The notes under the pieces: model-generated | The model's database searches: none | What the model saw: only the letters and a program-made list of their open reading frames with translations | Told to the model about the DNA's origin: nothing | Shown here: in pieces, positions 46,616 to 54,002 of the stretch | How the letters are laid out: each line of letters starts with the position of its first letter | How positions within the stretch are numbered: the stretch's first letter is position 1 | Assembly (NCBI RefSeq): GCF_963360655.1 | Contig: NZ_OY725712.1 | Location: 992,001 to 1,056,000, forward strand | Length of the DNA stretch: 64,000 bases | Origin: Collinsella aerofaciens | GTDB lineage: Bacteria > Actinomycetota > Coriobacteriia > Coriobacteriales > Coriobacteriaceae | Reading direction: 5' to 3' | Program-made: the position numbers and the translations under genes

Positions 46616-47284
46616 ATGGCAGCAGCTTTTTCCCATGTGATCTTTGACCTGGACGGAACCATCCTCAACACGCTCGAGGACCTGGCGGCCGCCGGCAACC
46701 ATACCTGCGAGGCGCACGGCTGGCCCACGTTTGCCGTTGACGAGTACCGCTACAAGGTGGGAAACGGCATGCTCAAGCTGGTTGAGCGCTTTATGCCCGC
46801 CGAGTACGCAGGCGACGGCCGCATGTTTGAGCAGACGCTTGCCGAGTTTAGGGCTTACTACGGCGAGCACAAGGAAGACCACACCGCTCCCTATGCCGGC
46901 ACGATCGAGACGCTCGACCGCTTGCGCGCCGCGGGCGTTCAGCTTGCCGTGCTCACTAACAAGGACCACGTCTCGGCGGCTCCGCTTATCGAGAAGTATT
47001 TTGGTTCCGAGCGCTTTGCGCTGGTACAGGGCCGTGTCGATGCGTTTCCGCCCAAGCCCGAGGCGCCTGTTACGCTGCATGTGATGGAAGAGCTGGGCGC
47101 CGACCCGGCGACCACGCTCTATGTGGGCGATTCCAATGTCGATATCCTGACCGGTCACAACGCCGGCCTTAAGAGTGCGGGCGTCAGCTGGGGCTTCCGC
47201 GGCCGCGCAGAGTTGGAGGCCGCCGGCGCCGACTACGTGGTGGACACCCAAGACGAGCTCGCAGCGCTGGTGCTGGGCGAGTAA
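46616..47284 (+). CDS. HAD-superfamily hydrolase, phosphoglycolate phosphatase-like
   Basis: A 222-residue protein from ATG 46616 (GCAGGAG site). HAD motif I HVIFDLDGTILNTLEDLAAA with nucleophile Asp, motif II LAVLTNKDHVS, motif III Lys in FPPKPEAPVTL, motif IV LYVGDSNVDILTGHNAGLKS. The cap domain is the small helical type of Gph/PGP enzymes. Substrate could be 2-phosphoglycolate or another small phosphate ester. Confidence 0.9.
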   Translation: MAAAFSHVIFDLDGTILNTLEDLAAAGNHTCEAHGWPTFAVDEYRYKVGNGMLKLVERFMPAEYAGDGRMFEQTLAEFRAYYGEHKEDHTAPYAGTIETLDRLRAAGVQLAVLTNKDHVSAAPLIEKYFGSERFALVQGRVDAFPPKPEAPVTLHVMEELGADPATTLYVGDSNVDILTGHNAGLKSAGVSWGFRGRAELEAAGADYVVDTQDELAALVLGE

Positions 47285-47325
47285 CGAGCGACACTGCTTA
47301 ACGCAGCTGCGACAATTCTTCCGCG

Positions 47326-47497
47326 CGGAAAGCGCGTCCCGTTTTGGAGCTCCGGAATGGGATGCGCTTTCCGTTTGAGGCGCATCAGGGAAACCGCATC
47401 CCGTTTCAGAGCAATATTCCGGGTCGCACTTTCCGTAACCCACCCCATCCGGAAAATGCGACCCGCTATTCGGCCAAAAACCGGGTCGCGGTTTCCC
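47326..47497. repeat. Array of three 48-bp palindromes with a 62-bp period (family F)
   Basis: Units at 47326-47373, 47388-47435 and 47450-47497 are separated by 14-bp spacers and start exactly 62 bp apart. Each folds GGAAAnnGCnnCCCG onto CGGGnnGCnnTTTCC. The sequences differ while pairing is kept. Confidence 0.85.
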
Positions 47498-47530
47498 AAG
47501 CACTCGATGCAACGCTAGCACAAGGAATGT

Positions 47531-48000
47531 CCATTACAGTCGAAATTGTCAGCCCGGGCCCGTCTCGGGCTACGATTGAGGCGCGCCCAGAACGGGCCGC
47601 CGACCGGGCGCCCGCGCACGGCCGAATGTCCCTGCCCCCGAGAGGGCCTGTTGGGTGCTGCCGGCGCGGGACGCGCCGCCCCCGACGGCTGATAGGAAAG
47701 TGCCGGGCAGGCGCCGCGGCTGGTAATGTGAGTGCCGAGGGGGAGGCCATCCGGTCGAACGACTACCATTACAGTCGAAATTGTCAGCCCGGGCCCGTCT
47801 CGGGCTACGATTGAGGCGCGCCCAGAACGGGCCGCCGACCGGGCGCCCGCGCACGGCCGAATGTCCCTGCCCCCGAGAGGGCCTGTTGGGTGCTGCCGGC
47901 GCGGGACGCGCCGCCCCCGACGGCTGATAGGAAAGTGCCGGGCAGGCGCCGCGGCTGGTAATGTGAGTGCCGAGGGGGAGGCCATCCGGTCGAACGACTA
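47531..48000 (+). repeat. Perfect 235-bp tandem duplication of the IS110 noncoding left end (candidate bridge-RNA region)
   Basis: 47531-47765 and 47766-48000 are identical. The unit begins CCATTACAGTCGAAATTGTC and ends GGTCGAACGACTA, and the CC at each junction looks like duplication microhomology. It is GC-rich with several foldable stems, first AGCCCG/CGGGCT near its 5' end, and has no convincing ORF of its own. In IS110-group elements the region before the recombinase gene encodes the bridge RNA, so each unit may hold one. Confidence 0.85.
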
Positions 48001-48016
48001 CCGGAAGGATACCACC

Positions 48017-49150
48017 GTGAAAGCGCCATCGACCAGGCCCGCGGCCGTGCTCGGCCTAGACGTCGGCAAGTCCTCCCACTGGGCCTGCCTGATCGACCGC
48101 GACGGGGAGGTGCTGTCCAGCGCCCCCGTCCGCAACAGGGAGGCCGAGCTCGACGCGCTGTTCGCCTCCGTGCCCGCCGGCACGCTCGTCGTGGTCGACC
48201 AGTTCCGCAACATAGGGTCCCTCGCCGTGAGGCGCGCCCGCGCCGCGGGTCTGGGGGTCGCCCACCTGCCCGGCCTCGCCGCCAGCCGCGCCGCCGGGCT
48301 GTTCGCCGGCGAGGCCAAGACCGACGAGCGCGACGCCGCGGTGATCGCGCGGACCGCCCTGGGTGTGCCGGACTCCCTGTCGGGGGTCCCGGGCCGCGGC
48401 GAGGCCCTCGAGGCCGCGCGCGCCCTCTCGTCGCAGCGCGACCACGTCGTCGCCTGCGCGACCAGGGACAAGAACCGCCTGCGCGCCGTGCTGCTCGAGT
48501 CCTGCCCGGCCCTCGAGGCCGCCGTCGACCTGTCGGACCGCCGGTGGCTGGAGCTGCTCGCCGGGTTCGGCGGGGCGTGGGGGATCGCCCGCTCGGGGGC
48601 CGAGGGGCCGCAGGCCGAGGCCGCCGGGGAGGCCGCGGCCGCCTCGACTGCGCCCCCGCCGGCGCTCATCGAGGCCGAGAACAGGCAGGTCAGGTTCCTG
48701 GCCGCCCGGATATCGGAGGCCCTCGACGAGGCCGGGGCCCTCGAGGCCGAGACGGCGGCGCTGCTCGAGGGCGACGAGACCTACGCGTGCCTGCTCACCG
48801 TGCCCGGCATCGGCCCGAGGACCGCGGCGCAGCTCGCGGTGTCGGTCGACATCGGGAGGTTCCCGGACCACGACCACCTGGCCTCGTACTGCGGCATAGC
48901 CCCGAGGGTGAGGAGCTCCGGAACGTCGGTGAGGTCGGTCAGGGCGTCCAGGCGCGGCGACGCGAGGCTCAAGTCCCTGCTGATCTTCTCGTGCAACAGC
49001 CTGGTGAGGTCCTCGGGGCGCTACGGCGAGTACTACCGGGCCTGCAGGGCGCGGGGCATGGGGCACGGGCGGGCGCTCAAGGCCGTCGCGAGGAAGCGGC
49101 TCAGGGCGATATACGCCGTGATGCGCGACCGGGTGCCCTACCGGGAGTAG
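48017..49150 (+). CDS. IS110-family DEDD recombinase/transposase
   Basis: A 377-residue protein from GTG 48017, eight bases after GGAAGGAT. N-terminal RuvC-like domain: Asp15 (VLGLDVGKSSHWACLIDRDG), Asp61 (LVVVDQFRN), and Asp103/Asp106 (KTDERDAAVIARTALG) complete a DEDD-type set. A coiled-coil middle (~residues 215-245) leads to the Transposase_20 domain (LLTVPGIGPRTAAQLAVSVD, SYCGIAPRVRSSGTSVRS), which carries the serine used for strand exchange. It appears full length and possibly active. GC content is visibly higher than neighbouring genes, suggesting recent arrival. Confidence 0.94.
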   Translation: MKAPSTRPAAVLGLDVGKSSHWACLIDRDGEVLSSAPVRNREAELDALFASVPAGTLVVVDQFRNIGSLAVRRARAAGLGVAHLPGLAASRAAGLFAGEAKTDERDAAVIARTALGVPDSLSGVPGRGEALEAARALSSQRDHVVACATRDKNRLRAVLLESCPALEAAVDLSDRRWLELLAGFGGAWGIARSGAEGPQAEAAGEAAAASTAPPPALIEAENRQVRFLAARISEALDEAGALEAETAALLEGDETYACLLTVPGIGPRTAAQLAVSVDIGRFPDHDHLASYCGIAPRVRSSGTSVRSVRASRRGDARLKSLLIFSCNSLVRSSGRYGEYYRACRARGMGHGRALKAVARKRLRAIYAVMRDRVPYRE

Positions 49151-49264
49151 CCCCGACGGTTGACAAAACTATAGGAACACCCAACTGCCGGCAGAAAAGG
49201 AACGTCTCCAAGTGCCGCCTTCGGCAGCGATGGCAACGCCACAGGTACAAGCGCCACTTTAAGC

Positions 49265-49443
49265 CAGCCAAGGGAACGCCATTGTTTTGGCAACGACAGC
49301 GAAAGCCCGCCAGAGCGAGCAAGGTGCCTTGAAACAAAGCGGCATAGACCTTCTGGTCATGCCGCCCTCTTTGAATGACAAGTTGTCGCTCTGGTGCCCG
49401 CGCAGCGTCGAGCAGTTGCGGCGTTTGGTAAAACGCCGCAACG
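49265..49443 (-). repeat. Structured repeat, family D copy 2 (after the lipoprotein gene)
   Basis: Minus-strand order: hairpin GTTGCGGCG/CGCCGCAAC with loop TTTTACCAAA; long stem with GGGCACCAGAGCGACAA facing its partner near 49310-49325; inner hairpin GCGGCAT/ATGCCGC capped by GACCAGAAGGTC. It lacks the outer repeated unit present in copies 1 and 3. The preceding 49176-49264 stretch is unassigned. Confidence 0.78.
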
Positions 49444-49445
49444 AA

Positions 49446-50003
49446 CTAGCTCAGCATTGCATCCATCATCTCGGAGTTGACGGAGTCGTCGGCAGACCAC
49501 TCGCCATCGTCGTTGCAGGTGTACTTGAAGATAACCGTGGTCTTCCTGGGCTCGGTGGCCTTGGTCACATCGACCATAACCTGACCGGCCATCTTGTACA
49601 GCTCGTCATCGGAAGGAACCGTGTCAAGCGCAGCGACCTTCTCCTGATACTGGGTGGAGAAGTCCTCGACGATCTTGTTCATAGACTTGCAGGTGATGGA
49701 GACCTCGGCGGTCGCGACACCCTTGTCTTCGTCGACCGTCACGTCGCCGATCTTGTAGTCAAAGCCCTCGAGATAGGTCTTGGCATACTCCTTGGGATCG
49801 ATACCCAGCTGCTCGAACTCGTCGCCCGAAGCCTCCTCCAGACCAGAGAGGAAGTCGTCGCCACCGTTCTTGACCTCGTCAAACTGAGTCGTAAGATCCT
49901 CGGTGATGAGCTCCTCAACCGAAGGACCTCCACAGCCGGAAAGCACGACCACACATGCAACCAAGACGGCCATGAGGGGTGCAAGCAGCAGCTTCTTTTT
50001 CAT
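49446..50003 (-). CDS. Lipoprotein, unknown function
   Basis: A 185-residue exported protein from ATG 50003 (GGGAGGAAC site). Lipobox at residues ~21-24: LVACVVVLSGCGGPSVEELI, so the mature protein is lipid-anchored. The soluble part is acidic (FDEVKNGGDDFLSGLEEASG) and ends with a cystatin-like or DUF5105-like strand pattern (KTTVIFKYTCNDDGEWSADD). Role unknown. Its stop is followed at once by a family D element. Confidence 0.85.
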   Translation of the reverse strand: MKKKLLLAPLMAVLVACVVVLSGCGGPSVEELITEDLTTQFDEVKNGGDDFLSGLEEASGDEFEQLGIDPKEYAKTYLEGFDYKIGDVTVDEDKGVATAEVSITCKSMNKIVEDFSTQYQEKVAALDTVPSDDELYKMAGQVMVDVTKATEPRKTTVIFKYTCNDDGEWSADDSVNSEMMDAMLS

Positions 50004-50183
50004 GTTGTTCCTCCCAATGAGCGGCACTGCGCTTCCCAGACGCGGCGCACGTTGTAATAAGTAAGCCCATACTATCCGCTTATGAACACCCTCGGCAACG
50101 CGAAGGCACGGTCGGTTCGTTTTAGCGTCCGAACGGTTTGCAAGCCCGCCCAACGTGCAATAAAACGCTTTCCCGCGGTGCAA

Positions 50184-50215
50184 TAAAAAAGGTGGCCGGA
50201 AAACCCGACCACCCT
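50184..50215 (-). terminator. Terminator downstream of the PTS IIA gene
   Basis: AAGGGTGGTCGGG pairs with CCGGCCACCTT on the minus strand, followed by six T. Confidence 0.88.
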
Positions 50216-50239
50216 TGCACATCCTTTGGACGCCGCAGT

Positions 50240-50776
50240 TTACTTGCGGACGACCTTGACGATGGCGTCACCGGCGGCGACGGCGGACTCTGCCTCAACG
50301 GTGAGCTCGACATCGGCAAACTCGGCGGTGTTGGACACGGCCACGACGACGCAGTCCTTGTAACCGGCAGCGGCGATCTTGGCGCGGTCGATCTTGAGTA
50401 TGGGCTGGCCAGCCTTCACAACGTCGTCGGCCTTGACGAAGCCCTCGAAGCCATCGCCGTTCATGTTGACGGTATCGACGCCAACGTGCACCAGAACCTC
50501 GATGCCGCTATCGGACTGCAAGCCCACGGCGTGACCCATGGTGACGGTCACCTTACCGTCGCAGGGAGCGTAGACCAGATCGTCCTCGGGCCACACGGCA
50601 CAGCCCTTGCCCAGAACCTCGCCACCAAAGACGGGATCGGGCACGTCAGCCATCTTGATGACCTTGCCCTTGACGGGCGAGCACAGCACGTCGGCGCCAG
50701 CAGAAGCAGAGATAGAGGCCGGAGCAGCGGCAGCCGCGGGCTCAGCCTTCTTCTTGAACATGTCAAACAGACCCAT
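50240..50776 (-). CDS. crr: PTS glucose-type IIA component
   Basis: A 178-residue soluble protein from ATG 50776. A short Ala/Ser-rich leader is followed by the biotinyl/lipoyl-like IIA-Glc domain: VLCSPVKGKVIKMADVPDPV, His82 (MGHAVGLQSDSGIE) and the phospho-accepting His97 (VLVHVGVDTVNMNGDGF). It passes phosphate from HPr to glucose-class IIB/IIC domains, which are not in the window, and in some bacteria regulates transport. Single gene. Confidence 0.95.
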   Translation of the reverse strand: MGLFDMFKKKAEPAAAAAPASISASAGADVLCSPVKGKVIKMADVPDPVFGGEVLGKGCAVWPEDDLVYAPCDGKVTVTMGHAVGLQSDSGIEVLVHVGVDTVNMNGDGFEGFVKADDVVKAGQPILKIDRAKIAAAGYKDCVVVAVSNTAEFADVELTVEAESAVAAGDAIVKVVRK

Positions 50777-51115
50777 ACGTTTTCTCCTCTTGATTAAGCG
50801 CAACGTTGTGCGCATGCCTACGGTAATTATAGTGCCAAATGGTTCAAATGCTAAGGTGGGGACTCGAATCGCGAGCCCTTCCCGGTAGTGCTCGTGGGAC
50901 GAGCATCTCCTTTGCATCGCTGGTCGATAAGCCGAGTATCGCCTGTGCACGGGACGGGCAGAAGCGGGCGCGCCAAACCCGACACTTCTTTTCGCTCTCG
51001 AGTCCCGCCGCTGCCCCGTCCCTGACACTTCCTGATACCGACCGAAACGTGCCAAAATAAAACCGTCCCTTTTTGGTAGGTTTGGCGAGTGTGGATTTTC
51101 GGACGCTTAACTAAC

Positions 51116-51185
51116 GAGCGTGGATAATCTCCCACTTTGACTTTGAGGCCGTCACCGAGCCAAAAACGGGAGATTATCCACGTTC
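51116..51185. repeat. Palindromic repeat, family E copy 1 (before the fic gene)
   Basis: GAGCGTGGATAATCTCCC pairs with GGGAGATTATCCACGTTC around a ~34-bp centre. Copy 2 lies on the other side of the fic gene at 52558-52621. The 50777-51115 stretch holds the crr promoter and no recognisable gene. Confidence 0.85.
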
Positions 51186-51261
51186 ATTTTGGATGACCCC
51201 CTTGTACCAAGCCGAGCTCCATGGTCAAGTAATAACGACTTCTCATCATTAGATTGTTTAC

Positions 51262-51332
51262 ATCAATTCTAATAACTATTTAATCCCTAAACTCGTTATT
51301 AGAATTGATATGATTAGCTTAATAACGAGTTT
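51262..51332. promoter_or_regulatory. Nested inverted repeats upstream of fic
   Basis: ATCAATTCTAATAAC (51262-51276) and GTTATTAGAATTGAT (51295-51309) are exact inverted copies; AAACTCGTTATTA (51289-51301) and TAATAACGAGTTT (51320-51332) form a second pair sharing the GTTATTA segment. The region is strongly AT-rich and ends ~27 bp before the fic start: a likely autoregulatory operator. Confidence 0.72.
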
Positions 51333-51358
51333 CCGGCACTAAAGATATGGAGGGCGCG

Positions 51359-52531
51359 ATGCAAATCGAGGAGAACGGCCAGGGAACGCTCCGCAATAAT
51401 CTATCGGGGAAATTGGCTTACTATTCGTTTTTTCCAACGCCCTTGCAATCATTGAGGCAGCTAAACCTCACCGAGGAAACCTATCGCACGCTTTCCGCAT
51501 GCTCACGAAAGCTTGGAGAGCTTGAAGGCATGCTCTACTTTGTTCCCAACGCCGACATGTATCTGACAATGTACGTGCGCAAAGAAGCACTCCTTTCTTC
51601 GCAAATTGAGGGAACCCAGTGCACGTTTGACGACCTACTTAGTCCATCGCAAACACAACTCCATCATAAAGATGTCGCAGACGTCGTGAATTACGTCCGT
51701 GCTGTCGACCGCGGCGTAGAACTGCTCAAAAAGATGCCCTTGTGCACGAGACTTCTTAGGCAAGTTCATGCGGTCCTGCTGGACGGAGTGCGCGGAACGG
51801 AGAAGAATCCAGGCGAGCTGCGCTCCTCACAAAACTGGATTGGCCCCTCAGGCTGCACCATTGCAACCGCATCGTTTGTCCCTCCAAACATTGAAGATTT
51901 GAGTAACACGCTCCAGGACCTCGAACGCTTTATCAATGAGCCTCAAGTCGAAATGGATCCGATTGTGCGGGCGGCGCTCGTCCATTACCAATTTGAAACT
52001 GCCCATCCATTCCTAGACGGAAACGGTCGCCTGGGCAGGCTTCTCATTACACTTATGCTCATCAATGATGGCGTTCTTCATTCTTGCTTGTTCTATCCAT
52101 CGTTCCAGTTCAAGAAAAACCGAAGCGAGTACTACCGGCAACTCACATCCGTAAGGGAGAGAGGCACTTACGAGGAATGGATAGAGTTTTTCTGCAACAG
52201 TCTTCTCGAGAGTGCGAAGGACTCGGTAGGGTCTTTAAAAAACCTTGTTGACCTCCATAACCGTTCCACAGCAACCATTACCGAAAATCTCGGAAGGACT
52301 GCTGCAAACGGGCAAAGGCTGTTGGGCATTCTTGAAGAGCACCCCATCGTCGACACCGCATTCATCGCTGCCCAACTCGATATCGGCAGGAGTACCGCGA
52401 GCTCGCTCGTCAAATCATTTGAAGAATTGGGTATCCTCCGTCCGCTCGACGAGTCAAGACAGAGATACCGGCAGTACGGGTATGAAGAGTATCTTTCGAT
52501 TCTCAGGGAAGACGCCGAGCCGATTAGATAG
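51359..52531 (+). CDS. Fic-family AMP-transferase-like protein with C-terminal winged helix
   Basis: A 390-residue protein; ATG 51359 is preferred because GGAGGG lies four bases before it, ATG 51347 being an alternative. An N-terminal inhibitory helix motif SSQIEG (residues 80-85) marks a class II Fic protein; the active motif HPFLDGNGRLGR is at 216-227. The C-terminal ~70 residues form a winged helix (VDTAFIAAQLDIGRSTASSL, LEELGILRP-type SFEELGILRPLDESRQRYRQ). Such proteins modify targets with AMP and often bind their own promoter. No separate antitoxin is seen, in line with built-in inhibition. AT-rich relative to neighbours. Confidence 0.93.
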   Translation: MQIEENGQGTLRNNLSGKLAYYSFFPTPLQSLRQLNLTEETYRTLSACSRKLGELEGMLYFVPNADMYLTMYVRKEALLSSQIEGTQCTFDDLLSPSQTQLHHKDVADVVNYVRAVDRGVELLKKMPLCTRLLRQVHAVLLDGVRGTEKNPGELRSSQNWIGPSGCTIATASFVPPNIEDLSNTLQDLERFINEPQVEMDPIVRAALVHYQFETAHPFLDGNGRLGRLLITLMLINDGVLHSCLFYPSFQFKKNRSEYYRQLTSVRERGTYEEWIEFFCNSLLESAKDSVGSLKNLVDLHNRSTATITENLGRTAANGQRLLGILEEHPIVDTAFIAAQLDIGRSTASSLVKSFEELGILRPLDESRQRYRQYGYEEYLSILREDAEPIR

Positions 52532-52557
52532 GCATCGCAGCCCAGGCAAATTAAAGC

Positions 52558-52621
52558 GAGCGTGGATAATCTCCCACTTTGAGCCCGCACACAGGCCAAA
52601 AACGGGAGATTATCCACGCTC
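52558..52621. repeat. Palindromic repeat, family E copy 2 (after the fic gene)
   Basis: GAGCGTGGATAATCTCCCAC with GGGAGATTATCCACGCTC around a shorter centre. Together with copy 1 it brackets the fic gene exactly. Confidence 0.85.
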
Positions 52622-52630
52622 ATTCCTGAG

Positions 52631-52885
52631 TAGTCATTTATGAACGTCCCCAATGACTAGTCCGGCAACGCCGATGTTTCGGCAACGACAGCGAGCGAGC
52701 CGCATTCGGAGCAAGACGACGCCGCAGGTAGAGAACGGACAGCGAGCGGGTCGCATTTGAGGCAAGGTGACGTGAAACGAAAGGGCGCTGACCTTCTGGT
52801 CGCGCCCTTGAAGTTGAACGTCAGATTGTCCAAATGCGGCCCGCGCAGCGTCGAGCAGTTACGGCGTTTGGTAAAACGCCGTAAC
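52631..52885 (-). repeat. Structured repeat, family D copy 3 (after pyrE)
   Basis: Minus-strand order from the pyrE stop: hairpin GTTACGGCG/CGCCGTAAC with loop TTTTACCAAA; CGGGCCGCATTTG facing CAAATGCGACCCG; inner hairpin GGGCGC/GCGCCC capped by GACCAGAAGGTC; two CGCTCGCTGTC repeats; final small hairpin TAGTCATT/AATGACTA. Most complete copy with copy 1. Confidence 0.82.
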
Positions 52886-53565
52886 TAACGTGCTCCGTAC
52901 TGCTCGTAGTAGGCGTCGATGGCGGTCTTGAGCTCGTCATCGATGACGACCTTGCCGTCGATCTCGTGGTTATAGAGGGTCTCGACGACCTCGGCCATGG
53001 AGACGATGCTCGCGACGGGAAAACCGTACTTGGCCTCGATCTCCTTCTGGGCGGTGGTCACGCCACCCTTGCCGACCTCCATGCGGTTGAGGGACACGAT
53101 CAGGCCCTTAATCTCGACATCGGCAGCAGCCTTGACCTTGGGATAGGTCTCGTCGATGGACTTACCGCTGGTGGTGACGTCCTCGACCATGACCACGCGG
53201 TCGCCGTCCTGGGGCTCATAGCCCAGCAGGTTACCCTTGTCGGCGCCGTGGTCCTTGGCCTCCTTGCGGTCGCAGCAGTACTTGACCTCCTTGCCGTACA
53301 GCTCGTGGTAGGCAATTGCGGTCACGACGGCCAGCGGAATACCCTTGTAGGCCGGTCCAAACAGCACATCAAAGTCGTCGCCAAAGTTATCGTGGATGGC
53401 TTGGGCGTAATACTCGCCCAGCTTCTTGAGCTGATAGCCCGTCACGTAAGCGCCGGCGTTCATAAAGAACGGGGACTGACGGCCGCTCTTGAGCGTAAAG
53501 CTGCCGAACTTAAGAACGTCGGACTCGACCATAAACTTGATGAACTCTTGCTTGTAAGCCTCCAT
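52885..53565 (-). CDS. pyrE: Orotate phosphoribosyltransferase
   Basis: A 226-residue enzyme. FGSFTLKSGRQSPFFMNAGA, LFGPAYKGIPLAVVTAIAYH, the mobile-loop Lys region CDRKEAKDHGADKGNLLGYE and the PRPP motif VVMVEDVTTSGKSIDETYPK are intact. It makes OMP from orotate and PRPP in pyrimidine synthesis. It stands alone here, without other pyr genes. Confidence 0.96.
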   Translation of the reverse strand: MEAYKQEFIKFMVESDVLKFGSFTLKSGRQSPFFMNAGAYVTGYQLKKLGEYYAQAIHDNFGDDFDVLFGPAYKGIPLAVVTAIAYHELYGKEVKYCCDRKEAKDHGADKGNLLGYEPQDGDRVVMVEDVTTSGKSIDETYPKVKAAADVEIKGLIVSLNRMEVGKGGVTTAQKEIEAKYGFPVASIVSMAEVVETLYNHEIDGKVVIDDELKTAIDAYYEQYGAR

Positions 53566-53691
53566 GCGGGCTCCTCTCGTAATCGCGTACGTGCCTTCCA
53601 GTTTAGCGCAGGCGAAGCGTCGATGCGGGCGCGCTTTGGGGCCACGGCATTCTGTAAAGGCTTTGTCAGGGGAAATGGTTTTCCGAACAAT

Positions 53692-53863
53692 GGGGTTGAC
53701 ATGTCAAACCCCCTCATCAAGAATACGGGCGGATTAAAAAGGGGTACGAGATACCCAAAGCGCGCTGCGCTCAGCCTTTAGGAGGTGTGCCATGGAAGGC
53801 AGTCCTAGTCGAAAAACCTGCATGTCGCCCTCGGCACGCCGCGAGGACTCCGCACACGCATAA
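53692..53863 (+). promoter_or_regulatory. mgtA leader region: palindrome and two short overlapping reading frames
   Basis: A palindrome GGGGTT-GACATGTC-AAACCCC (53692-53712) overlaps an ATG (53701) that opens a 26-codon frame (MSNPLIKNTGG ...) closing with TAG at 53779-53781. That TAG is part of a very strong ribosome site (AGGAGGTG) five bases before a second ATG at 53792, opening a 23-codon frame (MEGSPSRKTCMSPSA ...) closing at 53863. A leader-peptide control of mgtA is possible; the M-box riboswitch consensus is not seen. Confidence 0.45.
53792..53863 (+). CDS. Candidate 23-residue leader peptide upstream of mgtA
   Basis: A 24-codon frame with an ideal ribosome-binding site. The peptide is basic and contains two prolines and two cysteines. 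It ends 140 bp before mgtA. Short Pro-containing leader peptides govern mgtA in enteric bacteria, but no sequence similarity to MgtL is present, so function is inference from position alone. Confidence 0.4.
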   Translation: MEGSPSRKTCMSPSARREDSAHA

Positions 53864-53885
53864 ACGCCACCGGCAGATCGCCAAA

Positions 53886-53918
53886 ACCACCACAAAGGCG
53901 CGCTGCACCCTTTGTGGG
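53886..53918. repeat. Degenerate family B palindrome upstream of mgtA
   Basis: ACCACCACAAAGG ... CCTTTGTGGG with a changed centre (CGCGCTGCA). It lies between the candidate leader frame and mgtA and could act as a terminator or attenuator stem. Confidence 0.6.
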
Positions 53919-54002
53919 CTCAAGAGCTTGACGTGAGCGACATCTAGGTTTTTTGAAGCAAATACGACACGTACGCTAACTCCCCTCAACAAGGAGGACC
54001 CT

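Larger units (their letters stand above)
47531..49175 (+). mobile_element. IS110-family element (outer limits approximate)
   Basis: The recombinase gene has a ~480-bp structured noncoding segment before it and only a short noncoding tail after it, the layout of the IS110 group. No terminal inverted repeats are seen, as expected. CCCCGACGG(T)TGA just after the gene (49151-49163) recurs as CCCCGACGGCTGA inside each upstream unit (47680-47692). Confidence 0.75.

Noticed and set aside
47326-47497. CRISPR array, because of regular unit spacing
   Set aside because: Units are 48-bp palindromes that differ from each other and spacers are only 14 bp; no cas genes are present.
50840-50935. tRNA-like sequence (GACTCGAATC near 50866)
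   Set aside because: No T-stem with a 7-nt loop, no matching acceptor stem and no anticodon arm could be drawn on either strand.
53692-54002. M-box magnesium riboswitch upstream of mgtA
   Set aside because: The conserved TAGGTGAGGC core and following helices are not found; only short frames and palindromes are visible.
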